A DNA stretch of 37,842 nt from Chloroflexota bacterium (lineage in GTDB: Bacteria; Chloroflexota; Dehalococcoidia; JACPQF01): positions 1 through 37,842 of the forward strand of contig JACPQF010000096.1 of the NCBI GenBank assembly GCA_016190625.1, read 5' to 3'. The notes under the pieces were generated by a model. That model did no database searches. It was given only the letters and a program-made list of their open reading frames with translations, and had not been told where the DNA came from. Within the stretch, counting starts at the first letter, position 1; each line of letters opens with the position of its first letter. Positions 26,061 to 33,645 of this stretch are shown piece by piece. Made by a program: the position numbers and the translations under genes.

Positions 26061-26429
26061 GTGAGCTCTGCGAGTTGTGTACTGGTTGTGGATGATGACC
26101 AGAGCATTAGGGAATTTGTCAACTTGGCTTTGGGCGAAGAAGGCTATAGGGTGGTCAGCGCGGCTGATGGCGTTTCTGCTCTCGACGTGGTCAGGCAGGC
26201 GAGGCCCGATCTGATACTCCTCGACATGTGGATGCCGGACATGAATGGTTGGGAGTTTTGCCATGCCTACCTGCAGACCCCAGAGCCACACGCACCGATC
26301 ATAGTCCTCACCGCCGGGCACCAAGCCGACGTCGATTCGGGCCAGTTGAAAGCATCTGCCTTCTTGGCCAAGCCCTTCGAATTAGACAGCTTGCTGAGTC
26401 TGGTCGAAAGGCACGTGCACCGGGGATGA
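26061..26429 (+). CDS. Single-domain response regulator (CheY-like receiver)
   Basis: A 122-residue receiver domain with no output domain. The acidic pocket DDDQ is at residues 11-14, the phosphoacceptor is Asp55 in LILLDMWMPDMNG, and the switch residues are Thr in IIVLTAG and Lys in FLAKPFE. It probably works by protein contact, downstream of a histidine kinase such as the one encoded at 31660-32855. The start is GTG at 26061, preceded by GGAGGAG at 26047-26053; the frame extends to 26043 without a ribosome site. Confidence 0.92.
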   Translation: MSSASCVLVVDDDQSIREFVNLALGEEGYRVVSAADGVSALDVVRQARPDLILLDMWMPDMNGWEFCHAYLQTPEPHAPIIVLTAGHQADVDSGQLKASAFLAKPFELDSLLSLVERHVHRG

Positions 26430-26467
26430 TCTGGTCCATGCGGGGCCAGCGGGCGCAAGAAAGCAGC

Positions 26468-26496
26468 TTGACTTCGGCCAAGGCATTTGGTACAAT
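26468..26496 (+). promoter_or_regulatory. Promoter of tRNA-Val
   Basis: TTGACT at 26468-26473 and TACAAT at 26491-26496 with a 17-bp spacer, 14 bases before the mature tRNA 5' end. Confidence 0.75.
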
Positions 26497-26510
26497 TCTT
26501 CTGGCGGCGA

Positions 26511-26584
26511 GGGCGGTTAGCTCAGTTGGTCAGAGTGCTGCGTTGACATCGCAGAGGTCACTGGTTCGAACCCAGTACCGCCCA
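26511..26584 (+). tRNA. tRNA-Val(GAC)
   Basis: A cloverleaf fits: acceptor GGGCGGT pairs with ACCGCCC (26577-26583), the D-arm contains TTAGCTCAGTTGGTCAGAG, the anticodon stem CTGCG/CGCAG holds the loop TTGACAT with anticodon GAC, and the T-arm has GGTTCGAACC. The discriminator is A26584. The bases that follow are CCC, so the CCA end is not encoded and must be added by a tRNA nucleotidyltransferase. Confidence 0.95.
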
Positions 26585-26615
26585 CCCTTCGACCGGCAAA
26601 CAAGGCCGGCGTAAT

Positions 26616-26876
26616 AGACGAGGCGTCGACTAGGACGAGTAGCTGAAATCAGGCTGCAGAGAATGGGGTGCGAGGATGTGAGCCCCTAGCCGAAGGTCAG
26701 CGAAAACCACCTACGAGCCTGATCCGGAAAGGGGAGGCGATTCCCCCAGTATGGACCTACGGAGGCACCCGTTAGCGGCCAGGAAAGCAGGCCGAGCCCT
26801 TGCGACTTGGCTGAAATTGGGGTGGAACCACGTGAGTTGTTGCCTCTCGTCCCGATGGGATGAGGGGCTTTTTTGT
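26616..26876 (+). promoter_or_regulatory. T-box riboswitch, threonine specifier
   Basis: The conserved T-box GGGGTGGAACCACG is at 26819-26832. It is followed by an intrinsic terminator: CCTCTCGTCCC (26843-26853) pairs with GGGATGAGGGG (26857-26867) and is followed by TTTTTT (26869-26874). In stem I, GCTGA (26642-26646) pairs with TCAGC (26696-26700), and TAGG with CCTA below it. The enclosed specifier loop contains GAAAACCA (26702-26709). The codon ACC at 26706-26708, followed by A, specifies threonine and agrees with the thrS gene that follows. Uncharged tRNA-Thr should stabilise the antiterminator and allow thrS transcription. TGGA in the bulge predicts a U discriminator on that tRNA. Confidence 0.92.
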
Positions 26877-26900
26877 TGAGGCTAGGAAGGAGACCCGCAT

Positions 26901-28643
26901 ATGGCACAACGCAAACCGAGCACGGTGGAAACCAAGGACTATCTGGAGAGAATGCGCCATTCGGCTTCCCACATCATGGCGCAGGCGGTTAGCGATCTCT
27001 ATCCGGGGACCAAGCTGGCTATTGGCCCGGCGATCGAGGACGGCTTCTACTACGACCTGGACGTGCCCCGCCCCATCACACCCGAGGACCTGGGCGCCAT
27101 CGAAAAAAAGATGCGGGAGATCGTCAACGCCAACCTGCCCTTTGTCAGGGAAGAGGTCAGCAAGGACGAGGCCAAACAGATATTTTCCGGTCAGCAATAC
27201 AAACTGGAGTTGATCGAGGAACTGCCGGAAGACAGCATCAGCACCTACCGCCAGGGAGAGTTCGTCGACCTGTGCCGTGGCCCTCACGTCGATTCCACGG
27301 GCGAGGTCAAGGCGTTCAAGCTACTCAGCGTGGCCGGAGCCTACTGGCGGGGCGACGAGCATAGTCCCATGCTCCAGCGCATCTATGGCACGGCTTTTCC
27401 CACGGATTCTGATCTCGAGGCGCACCTACAGAAGCTGGCCGAGGCGGTGAGGCGCGACCACCGGAGGTTGGGCAAGGACCTCGACATGTTCAGCGTTCAC
27501 GACGAGATAGGACCAGGCCTCATCCTCTGGCATCCCCGGGGCGCGCGCGTTCGCACGCTAATCGAGGATTTCTGGCGGGCGGAACACGATAAGCGCGGGT
27601 ACGAGCCGGTCTACACGCCACACATCGCCAGCGAACGGATATACGCCATCAGCGGCCATCTCGAGAATTACGCCGAGAACATGTACTCTCCCATGGACAT
27701 CGACACCATGCCCTACCGCGTCAAGCCCATGAACTGTCCGGGCCACATCCTGATCTACAAGTCCCGCCTTCGCAGCTATCGTGAGCTGCCGATCCGGTAT
27801 GCCGAGCTGGGCACGGTCTACCGCTACGAGAGAAGTGGCGTGCTCCATGGCATGCTGAGGGTCAGAGGCTTCACTCAGGACGATTCCCACATCTTCTGCA
27901 CGCCGGAGCAGCTCACGGACGAGATCATCGGCGTGCTCGACCTGATGGACCATATGATGAAAACGTTCGGGTACACCTACTCGGCCTACCTGGCGACGCG
28001 TCCGGACAAACACCTCGGCACCGACGAAATGTGGGAGAGGGCAACGAACGGGCTGAGACAGGCCCTCCAGCGACGGGGCATGTCCTACGAGGTCGACCCG
28101 GGAGGCGGCGTCTTCTACGGACCCAAGATCGACATCAAGCTGTGGGACGCCCTGGGACGGGAGTGGCAAGGGCCCACCGTCCAACTGGACCTGAACCTCC
28201 CCGAGCGGTTCGACGTGAACTACATCGGCGCCGACGGCGCCGAGCACCGGGTGGTTATGATCCATCGTACCGTTCTCGGCTCGATGGAGCGCTTCATCGG
28301 CGGTCTGATCGAGCACTACGCCGGCGCCTTTCCCGTTTGGCTGGCTCCGACCCAGGCGACGGTGATCCCCATCGCCGACCGGCATCTGGACTTCGCCAAA
28401 GGGGTGGGCGATCGATTGCGAGCGGCAGGGCTGAGGGCGGAGGTCGACGCGAGGGCTGAGCGAATGGCGCTCAAGATCCGCGACGCTCAGCTCCAAAAGA
28501 TCCCTTACATGCTGGTCGTGGGAGACCAGGAGGTGACTGCCAACTCCGTCTCCGTGCGGCTTCGCTCGGGAGAGAATCTGGGAGCCACGCCCGTAGACGA
28601 GTTCATCGCGATAGCGAAGAAAGCGGTCGAGGAGCGAGAGTAA
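26901..28643 (+). CDS. thrS: Threonyl-tRNA synthetase, without TGS domain
   Basis: A 580-residue class II aminoacyl-tRNA synthetase that charges tRNA-Thr. The protein begins almost directly with the editing domain motif HSASHIMAQAV (residues 21-31), so the usual 60-residue N-terminal TGS domain of bacterial ThrRS (about 640 residues) is absent. The catalytic core has NCPGHILIYK (zinc ligand Cys), RYERSGVLHGMLRVRGFTQD (motif 2) and HRTVLGSMERFIGGLIEHYAG (motif 3). The C-terminal anticodon-binding domain starts near residue 480 (QATVIPIADRHLDFA). The start is ATG at 26901, with GGAAGGAG upstream. Expression is controlled by the T-box before it. Confidence 0.96.
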   Translation: MAQRKPSTVETKDYLERMRHSASHIMAQAVSDLYPGTKLAIGPAIEDGFYYDLDVPRPITPEDLGAIEKKMREIVNANLPFVREEVSKDEAKQIFSGQQYKLELIEELPEDSISTYRQGEFVDLCRGPHVDSTGEVKAFKLLSVAGAYWRGDEHSPMLQRIYGTAFPTDSDLEAHLQKLAEAVRRDHRRLGKDLDMFSVHDEIGPGLILWHPRGARVRTLIEDFWRAEHDKRGYEPVYTPHIASERIYAISGHLENYAENMYSPMDIDTMPYRVKPMNCPGHILIYKSRLRSYRELPIRYAELGTVYRYERSGVLHGMLRVRGFTQDDSHIFCTPEQLTDEIIGVLDLMDHMMKTFGYTYSAYLATRPDKHLGTDEMWERATNGLRQALQRRGMSYEVDPGGGVFYGPKIDIKLWDALGREWQGPTVQLDLNLPERFDVNYIGADGAEHRVVMIHRTVLGSMERFIGGLIEHYAGAFPVWLAPTQATVIPIADRHLDFAKGVGDRLRAAGLRAEVDARAERMALKIRDAQLQKIPYMLVVGDQEVTANSVSVRLRSGENLGATPVDEFIAIAKKAVEERE

Positions 28644-28852
28644 GGTGAAAAGGCAAGAGGGGAAAAGGGATGGCTTGTCTTGGCTAAACTGGGCGTGGAC
28701 AATGAGGCTTCAGCCGGTTGCCTCGGATGAACCTGGCGGCTCGACTAGCGCCACCGGCTAAAGCCTCGACGTCCTGGCCCGGTTTTAGGTAATGGAGCCA
28801 AGCCATCTCCATTCTTGCCCCTTTTTGCCTTTCCCCTTTTTCCCCTCGCTAT
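28644..28852. repeat. Convergent intergenic region with two nested inverted repeats
   Basis: Between thrS and the convergent ferredoxin-type gene. The inner pair GAGGCTTCAGCCGGT (28704-28718) and ACCGGCTAAAGCCTC (28753-28767) matches with one mismatch and resembles dispersed REP-type palindromes. An outer imperfect pair, AAAAGGCAAGAGGGG to GATGGCTTG (about 28649-28677) against CAAGCCATCTCC to TTTTTCCCC (about 28802-28846), encloses it. The T- and A-rich arms may serve as a terminator for both genes. Confidence 0.6.
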
Positions 28853-29920
28853 CTATCCCGCCGGGATGAACTCCGGTGGCCTTACCGCCTTGAGGGCGAT
28901 GGCCTCGGGAGCGCAATCCAGGGCGCAGACGCCGCAGCCGAAGCACTTGTCTTCATCCATGACTGCCTTGTATCTCCGGCTACCCTGCGGCTTGACCATC
29001 TCGATGGCGTCGAACTGGCAGCGGTCGTAGCAGTTCTGGCAGCCGTTGCAGAGGTCGTCGTCGATCCGGGCGACGTAGCGGCTCTTCTCCCAGCGATAGC
29101 TGATGGGCACGTCGTTGCGCGTCAGGCGATCCCAGTCGACGCAGCAGTCATAGCAGCAGCTACACAGCGTCCCGCCAACCATGTTGGTGGAGTTGGCCCA
29201 GGAATGGACAAGTCCGTCTTGCTCGGTCTCTTCGAGGATCTTGATGGCCTCGTCGTAGGTGAGCCGGCGGCCTGACCCCTTCGCCAACTGGTACTCGGCC
29301 CCCCGGCCAAACTGGAAACAGTTCCCTTCATGGGACTTCTCGCATGTATGTCCGACTGCGTCGGCCCGCTTGCGGCAGGAACAGGCGGCTATGGCAATGA
29401 GGCTGGCTTTTTTGAGAACCTCTCTGATATCGTCGGCAGGGATCATGTCGGGGTTGTTCTTGATGGCCTGATAGGCCGGCACGACGCGAGAGCGGGGTTT
29501 TCCGCCGGTCTCTTCCCAACGTTTGACGTAGGTCATGGCGTACTGTCGGTCGCCGCCACCTTCCCGGGAGAACGCTTCCCAGAGGTCGTAGAGCTTCTTG
29601 TTGGCCTTGTTGTCCATGAACAGATTGGACTGCGTGGCGTCGTGCAGTTGCACGATATTGCGGGCAAAGCGGGAGCCCTCCCGGGCGTTGAAGTCCCGGG
29701 GGAAAACCAGGCCCCGGAAAAACATGTCGTCGATCATCTTGCGGACGGCTGCCACGTCCATGCCTAGCTTGCTAGCGATCTCTTCCGTTGGCGCCGGAAG
29801 CTCGGCTGCCACTCGTACCTCGTCCGGTGTCATCAGATACTCGAGCAGACGAATAAAGTACGGGTTGTCCTGATTGTCGAACTTCTCCGCGATTGCCCTG
29901 TAAGCCTCGTTCGCTTCCAC
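28853..29920 (-). CDS. Winged-helix and 4Fe-4S dicluster protein
   Basis: A 355-residue cytosolic iron-sulfur protein. The N-terminal part (about 20-80) reads as a winged-helix-like domain (PTEEIASKLGMDVAAVRKMI DDMFFRGLV, split here for clarity). The middle has extra cysteines: CSCRKRAD, HTCEKSHEGNC and CSCCYDCC. The C-terminal part has two ferredoxin motifs, CNGCQNCYDRC and CFGCGVCALDC, each C-x2-C-x2-C-x3-C for one [4Fe-4S] cluster. The start is GTG at 29920, with GAGGAGGAGGT upstream. Such proteins usually pass electrons for a partner oxidoreductase, but no partner gene is adjacent. DNA binding by the N-terminal domain is possible but not shown. Confidence 0.8.
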   Translation of the reverse strand: MEANEAYRAIAEKFDNQDNPYFIRLLEYLMTPDEVRVAAELPAPTEEIASKLGMDVAAVRKMIDDMFFRGLVFPRDFNAREGSRFARNIVQLHDATQSNLFMDNKANKKLYDLWEAFSREGGGDRQYAMTYVKRWEETGGKPRSRVVPAYQAIKNNPDMIPADDIREVLKKASLIAIAACSCRKRADAVGHTCEKSHEGNCFQFGRGAEYQLAKGSGRRLTYDEAIKILEETEQDGLVHSWANSTNMVGGTLCSCCYDCCVDWDRLTRNDVPISYRWEKSRYVARIDDDLCNGCQNCYDRCQFDAIEMVKPQGSRRYKAVMDEDKCFGCGVCALDCAPEAIALKAVRPPEFIPAG

Positions 29921-30162
29921 GATTTCGACCTCCTCCTCAATTGTCCCGTCCAGGACGGGAAAGGATCATAGACGACACCACATTCCTGCTGTCTTCGGGC
30001 ACAGTCTAACCTATCCCCGGCTCTCAGTCAAGTAGTCATCCAAAATAACTTGAAAGCCGCCCTTCGTTCGACATCCTAGTAGCAATCGTGGTAAGATGAC
30101 AGCGGGAGAGCGAACAGAGGAGGCGCTGCGAGAAGCCAAAACGTTGACAAGGAGACTCAAGA

Positions 30163-30593
30163 ATGGCAGACCAAGGTAGAGTGAAGATTGAGCGCCTGAC
30201 CACAGGCATACCCAGGCTCGACGACATTCTCGATGGGGGCTTCCCCCAAGGCTCTCTCAACATCATTGCCGGTGGGCCTGGGGTGGGAAAGAGCATCATG
30301 ACGCTTCAAATGCTCTTCCACCAAGCGCGCCAGGAAAACAAGTCGGTCTATTTCGTCACTATCTCAGAACCATCGATCAAATTCATTCGCTACATGCACC
30401 AGTTTGACTTCTTCGACCAAAGCCTTTTCCCGGACAAAGTGGAGTTCTTCGATCTGAGCGCCGAGGCGAAAAGCCAGAACCCACTGGCGGCTATCGAGAC
30501 CGTCCGGCGGGAAGTGACAGAGAAGGAGCACGCCATCGTCGCCATCGACTCCTTCAAAGCCTTGCGAGAGCGGTTTGCCGACGCCGCGGCAGC
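30163..30593 (+). CDS. KaiC-like ATPase 1, N-terminal part (frameshift at about 30593)
   Basis: The first 143 residues of a tandem KaiC-like RecA-fold ATPase. It has TTGIPRLDDILDGGFPQGS, Walker A GGPGVGKS (37-44), SVYFVTISEPSIKFIRYM and the Walker B strand HAIVAIDSFKAL. The start is ATG at 30163, with AAGGAG at 30149-30154. After ERFADAAA the frame becomes unrelated sequence and stops at 30681, while the expected [15 protein letters not shown] continues in the next frame from 30594. One missing base near GCAGCCAG (30588-30595) explains it. The restored protein would be about 504 residues with two ATPase domains. This may be a sequencing error. Confidence 0.8.
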
Positions 30594-31676
30594 CAGATCG
30601 GCGTTTACGGGCTGGTCACCGAACTTGCCGTCTGGGGCGTTACTGCCTTTCTGGTTGGCGAGTACGACGACCAGGAAATAAAACATCTCCCCGAGTTCTT
30701 CTCTGCCGATGGCATCATAAGCCTCTCGGTCGCCTCCGAAGGCTTCCGCGCCGTTCGCCAGTTGGAGGTGCTCAAGCTGAGAGGGTCACGCTACGTCTCT
30801 GGCATCCACTTCTTCGATATCACGCCGGCGGGCATCGTCGTCTATCCGCGGATCACCGTTCCCCCCGAACATGAGGTCAAACAGGCGCGGACCGGGGCGC
30901 CGCGATCGTGCATGGGTGTGTCCGGCCTTGACGAGATGCTGGGTGGCGGGCTTCCTCCTCGCAGCACCACTTTGCTCCAGGGCGCGAGCGGCACCGGCAA
31001 GACGCTTCTAGCCCTGAGCTTTCTGGTCCAAGGGGCGCGGAAGGGCGAGCCCGGCCTGTTTTTGACCTTGGAAGAAGCGCGCGAGCAGCTTATCGAGGTG
31101 GGGGCCAGTCGAGGCTGGCCCCTCGATCAGCTCGACCAGCAGGGGCTTCTCCGGATCGTTTACTTCTCGCCAGTAGAGCTGGCTGCCGATGCCCTGCTTC
31201 AGAAAGCGAAGGACTTCATAGATGAAGTGGGGGTCAGGCGTGCTGCTATCGACTCACTCTCGTCCCTCGATCTAAGCCTGGGTTCGCATGGCCGTTTGCG
31301 GGAGTTGGCTTACGCCCTCGTCAAGACATTCAGAATGAAGGGCGTCACCACCATCCTGACCCATGAGGTATTGGAGCTGGTGGGCACAGGCCAGCTCTCG
31401 GGCTTTGGCTTCAGCTCCATCGTGGACAACATCATCCTGTTGCGGTACGTAGAGGTGGAAGCCCGCCTGACGCGCGCAGTCTCGGTGCTGAAGATGCGAG
31501 GGTCGGGCCACGATCACGTCTTGCGAGAAATGCAGATCACCGCCGACAGCATACGGGTCAAGGAAGCCTTCCAGCAGTTCCGAGGAGTGCTCACCGGCGT
31601 GCCCACACCTGCAGAGAGCGACGTCGGACCCCGACGACGTGGTCCTTCCTCGAGAAGGACTACTGATGGGGGCTGA
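30594..31676 (+). CDS. KaiC-like ATPase 1, C-terminal part (continues 30163-30593)
   Basis: About 360 residues in the shifted frame. It completes domain 1 ([20 protein letters not shown], then [20 protein letters not shown]) and carries domain 2: [17 protein letters not shown], Walker [15 protein letters not shown], the glutamate pair in [28 protein letters not shown] (Walker B), then [17 protein letters not shown]. Where Synechococcus KaiC has the phosphorylated Ser431-Thr432, this protein has Ser-Ser ([15 protein letters not shown]), so autophosphorylation is conceivable. If read independently, a start at TTG 30762 is available, but the conserved sequence upstream argues for one gene. The last 17 bases overlap the end of the convergent histidine kinase gene. 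Confidence 0.82.
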   Translation, partial: QIGVYGLVTELAVWGVTAFLVGEYDDQEIKHLPEFFSADGIISLSVASEGFRAVRQLEVLKLRGSRYVSGIHFFDITPAGIVVYPRITVPPEHEVKQARTGAPRSCMGVSGLDEMLGGGLPPRSTTLLQGASGTGKTLLALSFLVQGARKGEPGLFLTLEEAREQLIEVGASRGWPLDQLDQQGLLRIVYFSPVELAADALLQKAKDFIDEVGVRRAAIDSLSSLDLSLGSHGRLRELAYALVKTFRMKGVTTILTHEVLELVGTGQLSGFGFSSIVDNIILLRYVEVEARLTRAVSVLKMRGSGHDHVLREMQITADSIRVKEAFQQFRGVLTGVPTPAESDVGPRRRGPSSRRTTDGG

Positions 31677-32855
31677 GCGCCTGCTCAAGCGTAAAGTAAA
31701 ACGTGCTGCCCTTGCCGCGCCCAGAGGGCACCCGGCTCTCGACCCAGATTCGCCCACCGTGCGCTTCCACCAGCATTTTGGCGATGTATAGACCCAAACC
31801 GAGGCCGTGTCGCCCTTCCGAACGCCCTTGGCTCTGTAGAAGCGCTCGAAGATGTGGGTGAGGTCACCCGCAGCTATGCCGGTTCCCTGGTCGGATACCG
31901 ATATCCTTACTTCCTCATTTGTCTTCTCTGCCTCAACCAGGACCTCAGTCTCTGGCGGAGAGTACTTCAAGGCGTTGGTGAGCAGGTTCATGAAAATGCG
32001 CTCGAGGGCGTCCGGGTCGGCGCTGACCGGAGGCAGGTCTGGCGCGATGTCCAGTTTGACCCGCCCGATATCCATCGCAGCCCTGGCTCGCTCCAGCAGG
32101 TCGGACACGAACGCTCTCAGGTCCACAGGATTTCTCTCCAGCCTCAACTGCCCGGCCTCAAGGCGCGCCGACTCCACCATGTCCTGAATCATCGCGCCCA
32201 TTCGCTTGGCGCCGGTGAGGATGGCCGCCGAGCTCTTGCGCAAGATGTCGGGCTTGTCCAAGGATCGCTGAATCATTTGCGCCTGCCCCTGAATTATCGT
32301 TAGCGGGGCGCGTAGGTCGTGAGAGACCATGCTTACGAAATTCTCCCTCGCCTGCTCCAACTCCCGCAGCTCGGTCACGTCACGGAAGGCGTTCATCGAT
32401 AGCAGTATCTTGCCTCGGTCGTCTCGCACCGCGTTCCCGCTGAACGCAAGACGGCGCCGGGATCCATCGGGTCGCACGAGGATGACCTCCTGGTCAGTGA
32501 ACCGCTCGCCACGCTGAGCCCGGTTGGTCGGATACTCCCCAGGGGCCAACGGCTGTCCTTCCGCGGAAGGATCAGGCTGCCGCAGGTCGAGCTGGCAGAA
32601 GTCCGCCACCGTCCACCCGTCCTCCTTCTCGGGCAATCGTAGGATCTCCCGGGCCACCGGATTCATCAGAGTTATGCGGCCGGTGGCGTCTACCACCACC
32701 ACACCCTCTGTCAGGCTCTCCAGAAGAGCGACCATCTCCGTCGCCCGACGCTCAGCTTCCTCGGCTAATTCCTGCTGTCGGACACCGGCAAGTACCAGCC
32801 GCTGGTTGATCTCCCTTAGTTCGTCGAGCAGGCGTTCGCGCTCTCTTCCAGCCAT
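31660..32855 (-). CDS. Cytosolic PAS-domain histidine kinase, frameshift at about 31807
   Basis: The order is an N-terminal coiled coil (1-40), a PAS domain (about 40-165, [20 protein letters not shown] and [12 protein letters not shown]), the HisKA phosphoacceptor box [19 protein letters not shown], then the ATPase with N box [11 protein letters not shown]1 [11 protein letters not shown] and F box [10 protein letters not shown]. There is no membrane segment. At GDTAS the frame breaks: the G2 box [19 protein letters not shown] is in the next frame from 31806 and runs to the stop TAG at 31660-31662. One missing G (the sequence reads ACGGCCTC) explains it, giving a protein of about 398 residues. 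Without the fix the frame continues to 31272 as nonsense. The gene converges on kaiC-like gene 1 with overlapping ends. Confidence 0.82.
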
Positions 32856-32877
32856 ATGGTCTACCTCATGGAGAGCC

Positions 32878-32898
32878 GGGGCGACTGCCAGTCGCCCC
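32878..32898. repeat. REP palindrome, downstream of RAYT
   Basis: A perfect 21-base palindrome: arm GGGGCGACTG (32878-32887), a central C, and CAGTCGCCCC (32889-32898), followed by TACGG. Related copies are at 33262-33280 and 33618-33634. Confidence 0.85.
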
Positions 32899-32925
32899 TA
32901 CGGTTTGTAGCGCGATCAATACGTG

Positions 32926-33576
32926 TCACGCGTCTCGGTTATTCTCGTCCAGATGCCACTGCATAGGATTGTTCACGATGTATTGGCGAATGCTATCCAA
33001 ATCCCCTTGGTCACGAATGACGTGTTCGAAGTGATTGCGTTGCCAAACAACTAGCCCCGAAATAGCAGATAGCTCCCTCATCCGTCGGCTGACCGCGGAC
33101 TTGAAGCCGACGACGAATGATCCCAGAGATTTGCGCGCTACTCCTCGGGGAGGCGGCGCTGGAAATGGGACCGGTCCGTCAACTTGTAGGGCCCCGTCAA
33201 CTTGTAGGGCCCTGTCTATTTGTAGGGCCCCGTCTATTTGTAGGGCCCCGTCTATTTGTAGGGGCGACTGGCAGTCGCCCTTCCCCGAGGTCCCGCTATT
33301 CTGCGGCTCCCCAATGATCACAATGCCATGTACGTGATTGGGCATGACCACGAATTGATCCAGGGGGATCTCGCGGCGAATCCCCGCCGACCTTGTCCAT
33401 TCGTCGCGAACAATATCGCCGTAGGCACTGGTTTTCATCTGACCGTTTTCGATGTGGCCGAACAGGGATTGCCGTTCGTGGGTGCAGATGGTGATGAAAT
33501 ACGCCCCGGCCTGTGAGTAATCGTATCCCCGCAGGCGCGTGGAATGGCGCTGATGTTGCTCTGGATGATAGGTCAT
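32926..33576 (-). CDS. REP-associated tyrosine transposase (RAYT, IS200-like)
   Basis: A 216-residue single-domain HUH nuclease of the Y1/RAYT group, which is linked with spread of REP palindromes. Catalytic features are MPNHVHGIVI (His81, His83), WQRNHFEHVIR (from 178) and Tyr199 in RQYIVNNPMQWH. The N-terminal signature DYSQAGAYFITICTHERQ is typical. The start is taken as ATG at 33576, with a weak GGAAG site; TTG at 33585 is an alternative. Between the HUH motif and the Tyr helix lies an insertion (about residues 100-135) encoded by a REP palindrome and five 18-bp repeats, giving repeated QIDGAL/QVDGAL. The frame stays open, so the protein may still fold, with the insert as a loop. Confidence 0.9.
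   Translation of the reverse strand: MTYHPEQHQRHSTRLRGYDYSQAGAYFITICTHERQSLFGHIENGQMKTSAYGDIVRDEWTRSAGIRREIPLDQFVVMPNHVHGIVIIGEPQNSGTSGKGDCQSPLQIDGALQIDGALQIDRALQVDGALQVDGPVPFPAPPPRGVARKSLGSFVVGFKSAVSRRMRELSAISGLVVWQRNHFEHVIRDQGDLDSIRQYIVNNPMQWHLDENNRDA
33176..33265. repeat. Five tandem 18-bp repeats inside the RAYT gene
   Basis: Units at 33176, 33194, 33212, 33230 and 33248. The consensus on the plus strand is CCGTCTATTTGTAGGGCC, with CAACTT in place of CTATTT in the first two units. Because 18 is a multiple of 3, the reading frame is kept and each unit adds six residues. The last unit ends in GTAGGGGC and runs directly into the REP palindrome at 33262-33280. Confidence 0.95.
33262..33280. 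repeat. REP palindrome inside the RAYT coding sequence
   Basis: Arms GGGCGACTG and CAGTCGCCC with one central G. It is the same element as at 32878-32898, but here it is translated in the RAYT frame as part of KGDCQSP. Confidence 0.85.
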
Positions 33577-33617
33577 TTCTTCCAACCCATGATGTGCTTC
33601 AAGATCTCAAGGGCTTG

Positions 33618-33634
33618 GGCGACTGCCAGTCGCC
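33618..33634. repeat. REP palindrome, upstream of RAYT
   Basis: Arms GGCGACTG and CAGTCGCC around a central C, followed by TCTACTC. It lies 42 bases upstream of the RAYT start and 12 bases from the kaiC-like gene 2 stop codon (33646-33648). Confidence 0.8.
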
Positions 33635-33645
33635 TCTACTCATCC

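Noticed and set aside
31272-31659. C-terminal tail of the uncorrected histidine kinase frame
   Set aside because: It is antisense to kaiC-like gene 1 and carries no kinase motif; the G2 box is in the other frame and ends at 31660.
33176-33265. CRISPR-like repeat array
   Set aside because: The 18-bp units are directly joined with no spacers and lie inside a coding sequence.
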